A stretch of 64,000 nucleotides of DNA from contig CAVTSX010000010.1 of the NCBI GenBank assembly GCA_963737425.1, positions 434,001 through 498,000 on the forward strand. The letters run 5' to 3'. The notes under the pieces are model-generated. The model ran no database searches. It was not told the origin of the DNA and saw nothing but the letters and a program-made list of their open reading frames with translations. The DNA comes from DASXRA01 sp963737425 (GTDB lineage Bacteria > Actinomycetota > Actinomycetes > Mycobacteriales > Jatrophihabitantaceae). Both the position numbers and the translations under genes were made by a program. Positions 55,688-63,628 of this stretch are shown here, in pieces; the stretch's first letter is position 1; every line of letters begins with the position of its first letter.

Positions 55688-56406
55688 CACCGGATCCCGC
55701 CGATCTGACGCCAGAAAGCGCCGCCACCATCGGCGAATCGCCCTTTGCCGGCGTGGTTGCCCTCGACGGTCCGTCAGGCACCGGCAAGTCGACGGTGGCG
55801 CGACGACTGGCCCGACGACTCGGCGCCAGATACCTCGACACGGGCGCTATGTACCGCGCGGCGACGCTGGCTGTGCTTGATGCCGGCGTTCCGGTCGATC
55901 AGGCCGACCACATCACCGCGGTCGTGCGCAAGACGGGTATCGACGTCACAACGGATCCGGCGCATGTCGAGACCCGCTTAAACGGACGTCGAGTCGATGA
56001 GGAGATCCGCTCGGCGCCGGTCACGGCAGCAGTGAGCGCCGTATCTGCCGTGCCGGAAGTACGCGAATTGCTCGTCGCGCAACAACGGGGGCTCATCGGC
56101 ACGGGCGGCATCGTCGTCGAAGGCCGAGACATCGGCTCGGTCGTCTGGCCGGCAGCGCAGCCGAAGGTGTACCTGACTGCGTCGGCGAAGGCGCGGGCAC
56201 GCCGTCGTGCGGCTGAACTCGGCGACGACACCGACACGGTTGAGGCCGACCTGCGCCGCCGCGACCGGCTGGACAGCTCGCGCCCGGTCGGCCCGCTCGG
56301 CCGCGCGCAAGACGCCGTAGACCTCGACACGACAGATCTAGATATAGACCAAGTAGTAGATCGGCTTGTTGACATAGTCCTACGGCGCACGCCAACCGGC
56401 GCATGA
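55684..56406 (+). CDS. cmk: cytidylate kinase
   Basis: A 240-residue (d)CMP kinase. P-loop GPSGTGKST at 29-37, then YLDTGAMYRAATLA, RLNGRRVDEEIRS, VVEGRDIGSVVWP and the LID segment around LRRRDRLDSSRPVGPL. GTG 55684 overlaps a small upstream ORF. The last 25 codons use CTA, ATA, GTA and CTT, rare in the rest of the gene. The stop overlaps a short ATG ORF. Confidence 0.95.
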   Translation: MTPDPADLTPESAATIGESPFAGVVALDGPSGTGKSTVARRLARRLGARYLDTGAMYRAATLAVLDAGVPVDQADHITAVVRKTGIDVTTDPAHVETRLNGRRVDEEIRSAPVTAAVSAVSAVPEVRELLVAQQRGLIGTGGIVVEGRDIGSVVWPAAQPKVYLTASAKARARRRAAELGDDTDTVEADLRRRDRLDSSRPVGPLGRAQDAVDLDTTDLDIDQVVDRLVDIVLRRTPTGA

Positions 56407-56616
56407 GCGAGCAGTGGCAGCCCAGGCGCGTCGTCATTGAGGGGCAGACCGGGTCGGCCCGGTCCTTGGGTCCGGCCGGTCGCTGTCCGCACCTCGGTTC
56501 TGGTCGGTCGCGCGACCCGGGGAGCCTTCGCGGCGTAGGCCGTCCCACACTGCTGACGAGGCCGCGGCACCGGGCTTGGTCGCCGTGAGTCCTGCGGATC
56601 GGCAAGGATTGACGTC
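56407..56616 (+). other. cmk-der spacer, with a coupled 61-codon ORF of doubtful status
   Basis: ATG 56403 overlaps the cmk stop and opens a 61-codon frame (to 56588) starting MSEQWQPRRVVIEGQTG, without recognised domain. Its composition is like shifted coding sequence. In other Actinobacteria an acyltransferase (plsC-like) gene can lie here; nothing of it is recognisable. I see no other gene. Confidence 0.3.
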
Positions 56617-57975
56617 ATGACCGATATAGATGACGGCGCCGACCTCGAGATTGCCGCCGCCGTGCCCGTAGTGGCTGTGGTCGGTCGGCCGAACGTCGGC
56701 AAATCCACGCTCGTCAACCGCATCCTCGGCCGTCGTGAGGCGGTCGTACAGGATGTCCCCGGCGTCACTCGCGACCGTATCGCCTACGACGCACTGTGGA
56801 ACGGCCGGCGATTCACTCTGGTCGACACGGGCGGGTGGGAGCCGGACGCGCGCGGGTTGCAGGCGACTGTGTCGGCCCAGGCGCAGCGTGCGGTGGAAAC
56901 GGCCGACCTCGTCCTGCTCGTCATCGACGGACGAACTGGAGCGACGGAAACTGATCTAACTGTCGCCCGGACATTGAGACGGGCCAACCGTCCGGTGATC
57001 GTTGCGGTCACCAAGATCGATGACGAGCGTGGCGAAGCAGATGCCGCCGAGCTCTGGTCGCTCGGCCTCGGCCAGCCGTTTGCGGTCAGCGGGCTGCACG
57101 GGCGTGGAAGCGGTGACCTGCTCGACGCGATCCTCGAAGCGCTGCCCGATGCTCCCCCGGAGGCGCCCGCAGAGACGGGCCCGCGAAGGGTCGCTCTGGT
57201 CGGTCGCCCCAATGTCGGCAAGTCAAGCCTGCTGAACAGGCTCGTCGGCGAGGATCGTTCCGTCGTCGATGCCGTCGCCGGAACGACCATCGACCCCGTC
57301 GACAGCCTGGTCGAACTCGGCGGCGAAACGTGGCGTTTCGTCGACACGGCAGGCCTTCGCCGGCGTGTTCACCAAGCCGCCGGGATGGAGTACTACGCGA
57401 GCCTGCGAACAGCGAGCGCGATCGAGGCGGCCGAGGTGGCGATCGTGCTGCTGGATGCCGCCGAGCCCCTCTCTGAACAGGACCAGAGGGTCATCGCAGC
57501 GGTAGTAGACGCCGGCCGCGCGCTGGTCGTCGTGTTCAACAAGTGGGATCTGGTCGACGAAGACCGCCGAGACACGCTCGAACGTGAGGTATCTCGCGAA
57601 CTTGCGCGGGTGCAATGGGCACCGCGGGTCAACGTCTCGGCCGTTACCGGGCGATCGGTCGACCGGTTGGCCGCAGCGCTTCGCACGAGCCTCGAGTCGT
57701 GGGACCGGCGGATCTCGACCGGGCGGTTGAACGCATGGCTGGCCGACGTCGTGGCGGTAACCCCGCCGCCGGGTCGCGGCGGCAAGGTCCCGCGTGTGCT
57801 CTTCGCCACTCAGGCCGATAGTCGACCACCGCGTTTCGTCCTGTTCGCGACCGGCTTTCTCGAGGCCGGCTACCGGCGATTCATAGAACGGCGGCTGCGC
57901 GAGGATTTCGACTTCACCGGTAGCCCCATCGAGATCTCGGTACGGGTGCGCGAACGTAAGCAGGCGCGGCGATGA
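56617..57975 (+). CDS. der: ribosome-assembly GTPase Der (EngA)
   Basis: A 452-residue protein with two tandem Era-like GTPase domains and a KH-like C-terminal domain, acting in 50S assembly. First domain: VVGRPNVGKSTLVNR, DTGGWEPD, TKIDDE. Second: LVGRPNVGKSSLLNR, DTAGLRRR, FNKWDLVDE. The KH-like end has FATGFLEAGYRRFIERRLREDF. ATG 56617 gives the usual start, with AAGGATTG upstream. It follows cmk as in most Actinobacteria. Confidence 0.96.
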   Translation: MTDIDDGADLEIAAAVPVVAVVGRPNVGKSTLVNRILGRREAVVQDVPGVTRDRIAYDALWNGRRFTLVDTGGWEPDARGLQATVSAQAQRAVETADLVLLVIDGRTGATETDLTVARTLRRANRPVIVAVTKIDDERGEADAAELWSLGLGQPFAVSGLHGRGSGDLLDAILEALPDAPPEAPAETGPRRVALVGRPNVGKSSLLNRLVGEDRSVVDAVAGTTIDPVDSLVELGGETWRFVDTAGLRRRVHQAAGMEYYASLRTASAIEAAEVAIVLLDAAEPLSEQDQRVIAAVVDAGRALVVVFNKWDLVDEDRRDTLEREVSRELARVQWAPRVNVSAVTGRSVDRLAAALRTSLESWDRRISTGRLNAWLADVVAVTPPPGRGGKVPRVLFATQADSRPPRFVLFATGFLEAGYRRFIERRLREDFDFTGSPIEISVRVRERKQARR

Positions 57976-58029
57976 TGCGTGGGTCGAGCAGCGCGTCGAT
58001 GCGGTTGCGCTAGGGTTTTCTCGCACGAT

Positions 58030-58106
58030 CGGGACGTGGCGCAGTTTGGTAGCGCACCTGACTGGGGGTCAGGGGGTCGTGGGTTCGAATCCCGCCGTCC
58101 CGACCA
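58030..58106 (+). tRNA. tRNA-Pro (anticodon GGG)
   Basis: 77 nt including an encoded CCA. The acceptor stem CGGGACG pairs with CGTCCCG. The anticodon stem CCTGA/TCAGG encloses loop CTGGGGG, giving GGG. T-arm GTGGG-TTCGAAT-CCCGC. It lies 54 bases after der and immediately before the phosphatidyltransferase gene. No attachment-site duplication was seen. Confidence 0.96.
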
Positions 58107-58176
58107 TATGACTGGACCGGTGCCAGAAGAAGCAATCACGGCGCGGGCCCGATCGAGCGTCGAGCAGGGAGGTGAC

Positions 58177-58767
58177 GTGTCGTCGGGCGCACCAGGCGAA
58201 GTCACCGCTTCACGCGTGTGGACCGTTCCGAATGCGCTGAGCGTCTTGCGCCTGCTCGGCGTACCGGTGTTTCTGTGGTTGCTGCTCGGACCCCATGCCG
58301 ACATTGCGGCCTTGATCGTGCTCGCGGCGTCCGGTTTCTCCGACTGGGCTGACGGTGTGCTCGCCCGCAAGCTGAACCAGACGAGCCGGCTCGGCGCCCT
58401 GCTCGACCCGGCGGCCGACCGCCTGTACATCCTTGCGACCCTCGTCGGGCTGAGCCTTCGACACATCATTCCGGCGTGGCTTGCAGCCGTGATCATCGGG
58501 CGCGACCTGCTGCTCGGGCTGACCTTGCCGCTGCTGCGCAGGCACGGCTACGGGCCACCTCCCGTGCACTACCTCGGCAAGGCGGCGACGTTCAATCTGC
58601 TCTACGCGTTCCCGCTCCTGCTGCTTGCCGACGGCGACGGCACCCTCGCCGACATAGCCCGTCCGATCGCCTGGGCGTTCACCATCTGGGGCACGGCGCT
58701 CTATCTGTGGGCAGGAGCGCTGTATCTGGGCCAGGTTGCTTCGCTGATCCGCAGGGCAGATCCATGA
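58177..58767 (+). CDS. CDP-alcohol phosphatidyltransferase, PgsA-like
   Basis: A 196-residue membrane enzyme. The CAPT signature is complete: SDWADGVLARKLNQTSRLGALLDPAADR, that is D-G-x2-A-R-x8-G-x3-D-x3-D. Several helices follow. It transfers a phosphatidyl group from CDP-diacylglycerol, probably to glycerol phosphate or an inositol phosphate. GTG 58177 has GGGAGG four to five bases upstream and yields the standard N-terminus; ATG 58108, two bases past the tRNA, is the alternative. In M. tuberculosis pgsA2 is at this place before the DUF881 genes. Confidence 0.87.
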   Translation: MSSGAPGEVTASRVWTVPNALSVLRLLGVPVFLWLLLGPHADIAALIVLAASGFSDWADGVLARKLNQTSRLGALLDPAADRLYILATLVGLSLRHIIPAWLAAVIIGRDLLLGLTLPLLRRHGYGPPPVHYLGKAATFNLLYAFPLLLLADGDGTLADIARPIAWAFTIWGTALYLWAGALYLGQVASLIRRADP

Positions 58768-59624
58768 CATCTCGATCTAACGCTAGATCGATTGCGTTAC
58801 TTGTCGACTTAGTGTCAGACAGCGCGGATCCCGGATATGCGGCTGCGGCCGCTCGTCGGGACGCGGACGACCCGGGGCGGCGCTGGTACGACGGGCCGGC
58901 GGTCGCCATCGGCTGCGTGCTGATCGGATTGACGCTCGCTATCGCCTACGTGCACACCCACCGAACAGCACCGACCGCGGCGAAGGTACATGCTGGACTC
59001 GTCGCGCGGGTGAATGCGGCGAAGCGGACCGGCGATTCGCTGCAGACGCGGGCGCAGCGGCTCAATGCCGACGTGGCGAAGTTGCACGCGCAGGCCCTGC
59101 CCGGGACCTCGATCGGCGCCGAACTCAGTCAGGCCGAACTGCTGGCCGGCGCGACTGCCGCCAGCGGCCCGGGCCTACGAGTCCAACTGGCCGACCCGTC
59201 AGCGCCGTCGGGCACGCCCGGCAACAGCCGGCGCGGGACGACTCCTATCTCGGCGACCCAGATCCTGACCGACCGTGATGTGCGCAGCGTCGTCAACGAA
59301 CTGTGGCATGACGGAGCCGAGGCAATCTCGATCAACGACATACGCCTCACGCCGACGTCGGCGATCCGCTTCGCCGGCCAAGCGGTACTGGTCGACTTCG
59401 CACCTGTCACCTCGCCTTACACGATCCGAGCCATTGGAGACAGTGACGTGCTCGTCACCAGCTTTGCCGACAGCGACGTCGCAAGTCGCTATCACACATT
59501 GGCAGCGGCAGACGGAATCACCTTCTCCTGGGATCAGCAATCGAAGCTGCACATGCCCGCGACGGCCGCGGCGGCACCGAGATACGCAACGCCCGACCCG
59601 ACGGCGACGGGTCGGCCCCGATGA
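58764..59624 (+). CDS. DUF881 family membrane-anchored protein
   Basis: A 286-residue protein: a 45-residue cytoplasmic start, one transmembrane helix (about 47-65), a coiled coil with TRAQRLNADVAKLHAQA, and the DUF881 extracytoplasmic domain (SGPGLRVQLADP, AISINDIRLT, SPYTIRAIGD). ATG 58764 overlaps the preceding stop. The first 20 codons include two TTA codons plus ACA, TCT, AGA and TCA, very unlike the rest. Function unknown; position and architecture match Rv1823. Confidence 0.82.
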   Translation: MTSRSNARSIALLVDLVSDSADPGYAAAAARRDADDPGRRWYDGPAVAIGCVLIGLTLAIAYVHTHRTAPTAAKVHAGLVARVNAAKRTGDSLQTRAQRLNADVAKLHAQALPGTSIGAELSQAELLAGATAASGPGLRVQLADPSAPSGTPGNSRRGTTPISATQILTDRDVRSVVNELWHDGAEAISINDIRLTPTSAIRFAGQAVLVDFAPVTSPYTIRAIGDSDVLVTSFADSDVASRYHTLAAADGITFSWDQQSKLHMPATAAAAPRYATPDPTATGRPR

Positions 59625-59953
59625 TCGCCGGCCTGGCGCTGGTGATCGGCGTCGTGGTCGGCCTGATTCTGCGCCCGACCGTGCCCGGTTGGCTGGAGCC
59701 GTATCTGCCGATCGCGGTGGTCGCGGCGCTCGATGCCGTGTTCGGTGGAATTCGTGCGCGGCTCGACGGGATCTTCGACTCGAAGGTGTTCGTCGTGTCG
59801 TTCGTCTCCAACGTGGTTGTCGCGGCGCTGATCGTCTTCCTCGGCGACAAGCTCGGAGTTGGAGGCCAGCTGTCCACCGCGGTTGTCGTCGTGCTCGGCA
59901 TCCGCATCTTCGGCAACGCAGCGGCGATCAGAAGGCACGTGTTCCGAGCATGA
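59621..59953 (+). CDS. small basic family membrane protein (DUF1290)
   Basis: A 110-residue protein with three to four hydrophobic segments. IAGLALVIGVVVGLILRPTVP, PYLPIAVVAALDAVFGGIRA and FVVSFVSNVVVAALIVFLGD are the family's conserved helices (Sbp of Bacillus). It is always flanked by DUF881 proteins in Actinobacteria, as here, with ATGA overlaps on both sides. Function unknown; a membrane complex with its neighbours is likely. Confidence 0.88.
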   Translation: MIAGLALVIGVVVGLILRPTVPGWLEPYLPIAVVAALDAVFGGIRARLDGIFDSKVFVVSFVSNVVVAALIVFLGDKLGVGGQLSTAVVVVLGIRIFGNAAAIRRHVFRA

Positions 59954-60804
59954 CCGAGCGAGCTGACGAGCACGCCGACGACGAGCACCCGGATGCTGTC
60001 GAGCCAGAATGCGAATCGCCGGCCATGGGCGAGTCGGCCGACGGCGGTGTCGACCCTGCCGGTGGCGGTGCCGAGCCGGAGGGCGACGGTGCCGGGCGCG
60101 CAGGCGACGAGTCGCCGCCGCGGCGGTTACACATCCCGGCCGGTGTGCTCATCGGAGTGCTCACCGCCATCCTCGGATTCGCGATCGCGGTGCAGGTCCG
60201 CTCGAACTCGTCGTCCGACAGCTTGGCGAACGCGCGCGAGGACGATTTGATACGCATCCTCGACGATCAGAACGCGCGAGCGGACCGGCTCAATCTGCAG
60301 ATCTCTGATCTGCAGCGCACGCTCGACGAGTTGCGCCTGAGCGGGAACAGCGATGCCGTTGCCCAGCAGCAGGCCGAGCAGGAGGTGCAGGCGCTGCGGG
60401 TCCTCCTCGGCACGGTGCCCGCCACTGGGCCTGGTGTCATCGTCACGATTACCGACCCGCAGCACAAGCTCAAGGCCGAGGATCTGCTCGACGTCGTGGA
60501 GGAGTTGCGCGGAGCCGGGGCCGAGTCGATCCAGTTCGGTCCGGTGCGAGTCGGTACAGCGACCAATTTCACCGACACCGGCGCGTCGATCACGGTCGAC
60601 GGCACGCAGCTCACGGCGCCGTACCAGGTACTCGCCATCGGCGATCCGAAGACGCTCGACACCGCGCTCAACATTCCCGGTGGCGTCGCGGCGACTGCTC
60701 GAAACGCCGGTGGGGTCGCCGAGATCGACGAACAGCAGAAGATCGACGTCCTTGCCGTCCGCCAGGTGCCGAGACCTAGATACGTGACGCCGTCGGGACG
60801 GTAG
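59950..60804 (+). CDS. second DUF881 family membrane-anchored protein
   Basis: A 284-residue paralogue of the protein at 58764. Residues 1-58 are acidic and Gly/Pro-rich. A transmembrane helix (about 62-84) and coiled coil (LIRILDDQNARADRLNLQI, SDLQRTLDEL) follow, then the DUF881 domain with TGPGVIVTITDP, ESIQFGPVRVG and APYQVLAIGDP. ATG 59950 overlaps the small basic gene. The order DUF881-sbp-DUF881 equals Rv1823-Rv1825. Confidence 0.85.
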   Translation: MTERADEHADDEHPDAVEPECESPAMGESADGGVDPAGGGAEPEGDGAGRAGDESPPRRLHIPAGVLIGVLTAILGFAIAVQVRSNSSSDSLANAREDDLIRILDDQNARADRLNLQISDLQRTLDELRLSGNSDAVAQQQAEQEVQALRVLLGTVPATGPGVIVTITDPQHKLKAEDLLDVVEELRGAGAESIQFGPVRVGTATNFTDTGASITVDGTQLTAPYQVLAIGDPKTLDTALNIPGGVAATARNAGGVAEIDEQQKIDVLAVRQVPRPRYVTPSGR

Positions 60805-60852
60805 GGTCTGGCCGAATCCCCAGCCAAAGATGCGATCTGCGAGGACTTAGCG

Positions 60853-61233
60853 ATGACAGATGTACCCGACGACTTGAAGTACACGGCCGAGCACGAGTGG
60901 GCCCGGGTGAGCGGGGCAACGATTCGCGTGGGTGTCACCGACTACGCCCAGCAGGCCCTGGGCGACGTCGTGTACGTCGCGCTGCCCGAGGTCGGCGCGC
61001 AGATCCGCCAAGGTGAAGCCTTTGGTGAGGTCGAGTCGACCAAGAGTGTGTCCGACCTTTACGCGCCCGTCACCGGAACCGTCAAGGCGCGCAACGACGA
61101 GCTGGACGGGCGGCCCGAGTTGATCAACTCCGACCCGTACGGGGCGGGCTGGATCGTCGAGATCGAGGTCGCCGACCCGGCGCAAGTCGACGAATTGCTC
61201 GACCCTGCCGCCTACGGAACGCTCAGTGGCTGA
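60853..61233 (+). CDS. gcvH: glycine cleavage system H protein
   Basis: A 126-residue lipoyl carrier that shuttles the aminomethyl group between P and T proteins. TAEHEWARVSG begins the fold. The lipoylated Lys is in GEVESTKSVSDLYAPVTG. NSDPYGAGWIVEIE is the C-terminal signature. ATG 60853 has GAGGA upstream. The other gcv genes are not in the window. In Actinobacteria gcvH sits beside garA, whose product is linked to glutamate and TCA-cycle flux. Confidence 0.95.
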   Translation: MTDVPDDLKYTAEHEWARVSGATIRVGVTDYAQQALGDVVYVALPEVGAQIRQGEAFGEVESTKSVSDLYAPVTGTVKARNDELDGRPELINSDPYGAGWIVEIEVADPAQVDELLDPAAYGTLSG

Positions 61234-61514
61234 CGCCTTCGGCGAGCGGGACCAGTGACCCTGCTGGCCTTGGCGGACTTGGTCGGCTGCCGGGCCCTCG
61301 ACAAGCGACCGACCACATCGTGCTTTGCGAAGCTCATGCTCAACCCTTGATTGACCCTTGGGAGGGCCCGGAACTAGGCTCGCGGCACGGGCCCGGGTTG
61401 CGCGATCGCACGCTGCCTGTCCGAAATTCCAATCACCGCGAACGCGAGTTCCCCCCGGCCGTGAATAATTCCGTTCGCAACGCCCGTACCGTTTGTAGAG
61501 GAAGGGGCACACGA
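61234..61514 (+). promoter_or_regulatory. promoter and leader of the FHA gene
   Basis: TTGACC at 61351-61356 and TAGGCT at 61375-61380, 18 bases apart, make a good vegetative promoter. GGGCCCG (61364-61370, in the spacer) and CGGGCCC (61390-61396) are inverted repeats flanking the -10 box. The leader to the GTG is about 130 nt. The first 110 bases after gcvH hold nothing I recognise. Confidence 0.6.
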
Positions 61515-62039
61515 GTGTTCTGCACTGCCTGTGGCGCCGAGAACCTGGCGGGTAGCCGCTTCTGCGCCAACTGCGGCGCCGCGCTTCCCGAGGCCGGATA
61601 CCCGAACGCCCCCGACGCCACGAGTGTGCTGTCAGCAACCGGCGGACTGACCGACGCAGACAGCGAGTTCTCCGCTGAGGCCCATCAAGGCGCTGTCGAC
61701 GCGCTGACACCCGGCTCGGCACTGCTGGTTGTCAAGCGCGGGCCCAACGCGGGCAGCCGCTTCCTGCTCGATCAGGACGTCACGACAGCCGGGCGCCATC
61801 CTGACAGCGACATTTTTCTTGACGACGTAACCGTCTCGCGTCGGCATGCCGAGTTCCGTCGCGAGGGCAATGGCTATACCGTCCATGACGTGGGTTCGCT
61901 CAACGGCACGTACGTCAATCGGGAACGCATCGACGCGGTCCCGCTGGCCGGAGGCGACGAGGTTCAGATCGGCAAGTTCCGGCTGGTCTACCTCACCGCG
62001 GCCGTGCGGGCCGGTGTCGGGGTCGGGCAGCAGGCGTGA
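61515..62039 (+). CDS. garA: zinc-ribbon FHA-domain protein, GarA/OdhI-like
   Basis: A 174-residue protein. Residues 1-28 hold two CxxC knuckles (CTACG and CANCG), a zinc ribbon. A linker with DATSVLSATGG resembles the phosphorylatable TSV segment of GarA/OdhI. The FHA domain (about 75-155) has TAGRHPDSDIFLDDVTVSRRHAEF and VGSLNGTYVNRERI, with phosphothreonine-binding Arg and Ser. GarA-type proteins, controlled by Ser/Thr kinases, inhibit 2-oxoglutarate dehydrogenase and glutamate dehydrogenase. I recall no zinc ribbon in mycobacterial GarA. GTG 61515 has GAGGAAGGGG upstream. Confidence 0.82.
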   Translation: MFCTACGAENLAGSRFCANCGAALPEAGYPNAPDATSVLSATGGLTDADSEFSAEAHQGAVDALTPGSALLVVKRGPNAGSRFLLDQDVTTAGRHPDSDIFLDDVTVSRRHAEFRREGNGYTVHDVGSLNGTYVNRERIDAVPLAGGDEVQIGKFRLVYLTAAVRAGVGVGQQA

Positions 62040-62137
62040 CGCGGGGCATGGCCGGCCGGTTCCACACGGCCGAACCGTGCTCGCTCGTCGCGTCAGGCGA
62101 TGGAGGGTAGCCGCCGCATGATGCACGCAGGTGCCAC

Positions 62138-62872
62138 ATGACTGTTACGAGTGTCGCAACCCGTTCGACGCTGTCGATCGGCGAGGTACTCACCCAGCTT
62201 CGCAGCGACTTTCCCGACATCACGATCAGCAAGATCCGTTTCCTCGAGACTGAAGGACTGGTCCGCCCGGACCGGACTCCATCGGGATACCGGAAATTCT
62301 CGACGGCCGATGTGGCGCGCCTGCGTTACGTGTTGGCTCAGCAGCGCGACCACTACCTTCCCCTTCGCGTCATCAAGGATCAGCTCGACGCGATCGACCG
62401 CGGCCTGGTTCCGCCGGGTCCCGGCGGCCTGCCCCGGGTACCGCACCTCGCGATCGCGGACAACGCGCCGACCGCGGAACACTTCCGCCCGGTCGCGCCC
62501 ACACTTCGCCTGTCCCGCGAGGAGTTGCTCAACGCCACGGGGCTGACGTCCGAGCAGCTCGGTGAGCTCGAGCAATTCGGCCTGATCGCCGCCACGGCGA
62601 GCGGCCACTACGACGACGACGCGCTCACCGTGGGTCAGGTTGTCGCCGAACTCGGGCGCTACGGCCTCGAAGGGCGGCACCTGCGCGCGTTCCGTACAGC
62701 CGCCGAACGCGAGATAGGCCTGTTCTCGCAAGTTGTGGGCCCGATGTCCCATCAGAAGGGCGCGGAGGCGAAGGCGCGAGCGGAGGAGACCGTGCGCGAA
62801 TTGGCCGCACTTTCGGTGCGCCTGCATGCCGCCTTGGTCCAGATCGGCCTACGTAACGTAGCTGGTAGCTAG
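62138..62872 (+). CDS. MerR-family transcriptional regulator (Rv1828-like)
   Basis: A 244-residue regulator. The winged-helix N-domain reads STLSIGEVLTQLRSDFPDITISKIRFLETEGLV then RTPSGYRKFSTADVARLRYVL, classical MerR. The C-terminal part (about 115-240) is helical and lacks metal-binding cysteines; it starts LRLSREELLNATGLTSEQL. The orthologue in mycobacteria binds DNA and lies beside garA. ATG 62138 lacks a strong Shine-Dalgarno. Confidence 0.9.
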   Translation: MTVTSVATRSTLSIGEVLTQLRSDFPDITISKIRFLETEGLVRPDRTPSGYRKFSTADVARLRYVLAQQRDHYLPLRVIKDQLDAIDRGLVPPGPGGLPRVPHLAIADNAPTAEHFRPVAPTLRLSREELLNATGLTSEQLGELEQFGLIAATASGHYDDDALTVGQVVAELGRYGLEGRHLRAFRTAAEREIGLFSQVVGPMSHQKGAEAKARAEETVRELAALSVRLHAALVQIGLRNVAGS

Positions 62873-62929
62873 CTTCCAGCGCATCCTCGACGCGTCTCGG
62901 GGAACTTTGGGGGCAGTTGCCACGAGCCT

Positions 62930-62944
62930 GCTTCCACGTGGAGC
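62930..62944. promoter_or_regulatory. palindrome upstream of the DUF151 gene
   Basis: GCTTCCACGTGGAGC is a near-perfect palindrome with a CCACGTGG core, 46 bases before the DUF151 start and close to a TAGCGT (62948-62953) that could be a -10 box. It may be a regulator site. No family is assigned. Confidence 0.35.
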
Positions 62945-62989
62945 GTGTAGCGTCGAAAGCCGACAGATCAGATGCCAGGAGGAACGCTC

Positions 62990-63460
62990 GTGCATCCGTT
63001 GCGGGTCGTCGGCGTGCGGGTCGAACTGCCGGCTAACCAGCCGGTCGTTCTCCTGCGCGAAGAGGACGGCGTGCGCTACCTGCCGATCTGGATCGGCGCC
63101 GTCGAGGCTTCGGCAATTGCCTTTCAGCAACAGGGCATGCAGACAGTACGGCCGTTGACGCATGACCTCATGCGCGACCTCATCAAGGCACTGGGCGTCC
63201 GGCTCGAGGCCGTCCATATCACCGAGTTGCGCGACGACGTCTTCTACGCCGAGTTGCGCTTCGCCGGCGGCGTCAACGTCAGCGCCCGCCCCTCGGACGC
63301 GATCGCCTTGGCGCTTCGGTGTGATGTGACAATTCTCGGTACCGACGCAGTTCTGGACGCCGCGGGTATCGAGATCCCCGACGAGCAGGAGGACGAGGTG
63401 GAGCGCTTCCGTGAGTTCCTGGACAACGTCTCTCCGGAGGACTTCGCGTCTGGGACGTAA
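62990..63460 (+). CDS. bifunctional nuclease-like protein (DUF151)
   Basis: A 156-residue protein of the DUF151/BFN family: HPLRVVGVRVELPANQPVVLL, then YLPIWIGAVEASAIAFQQQG and SARPSDAIALALRC. Plant and bacterial members have been reported with DNase and RNase activity; here only the family is seen. GTG 62990 has AGGAGG six bases ahead. It lies between two MerR genes, matching Rv1828-Rv1830. Confidence 0.88.
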   Translation: MHPLRVVGVRVELPANQPVVLLREEDGVRYLPIWIGAVEASAIAFQQQGMQTVRPLTHDLMRDLIKALGVRLEAVHITELRDDVFYAELRFAGGVNVSARPSDAIALALRCDVTILGTDAVLDAAGIEIPDEQEDEVERFREFLDNVSPEDFASGT

Positions 63461-63470
63461 AGGGCCCCGA

Positions 63471-63497
63471 TGACCCTCGACCTGCAGGTGAGGGTCA
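63471..63497 (+). terminator. hairpin after the DUF151 gene
   Basis: TGACCCTC (63471-63478) pairs with GAGGGTCA (63490-63497) across an 11-base loop, ten bases past the stop. No U-run follows. Confidence 0.6.
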
Positions 63498-63567
63498 CTG
63501 CCGTCGGCGCGTCGCGTTGACCACCATCGAGGACCGCCATACCGTCAAGGCACCGCGAACGAATCTC

Positions 63568-63594
63568 TATGGTGGAGGCCGTGAGGTCACCATA
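63568..63594. promoter_or_regulatory. inverted repeat in front of the second MerR gene
   Basis: TATGGTG (63568-63574) and CACCATA (63588-63594) are perfect inverted repeats 13 bases apart, 34 bases before the start codon. A MerR-type dyad for self-regulation is possible. Confidence 0.45.
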
Positions 63595-63628
63595 ACGACC
63601 GCGAACCAGACAGCGAGGAGACGGCATC

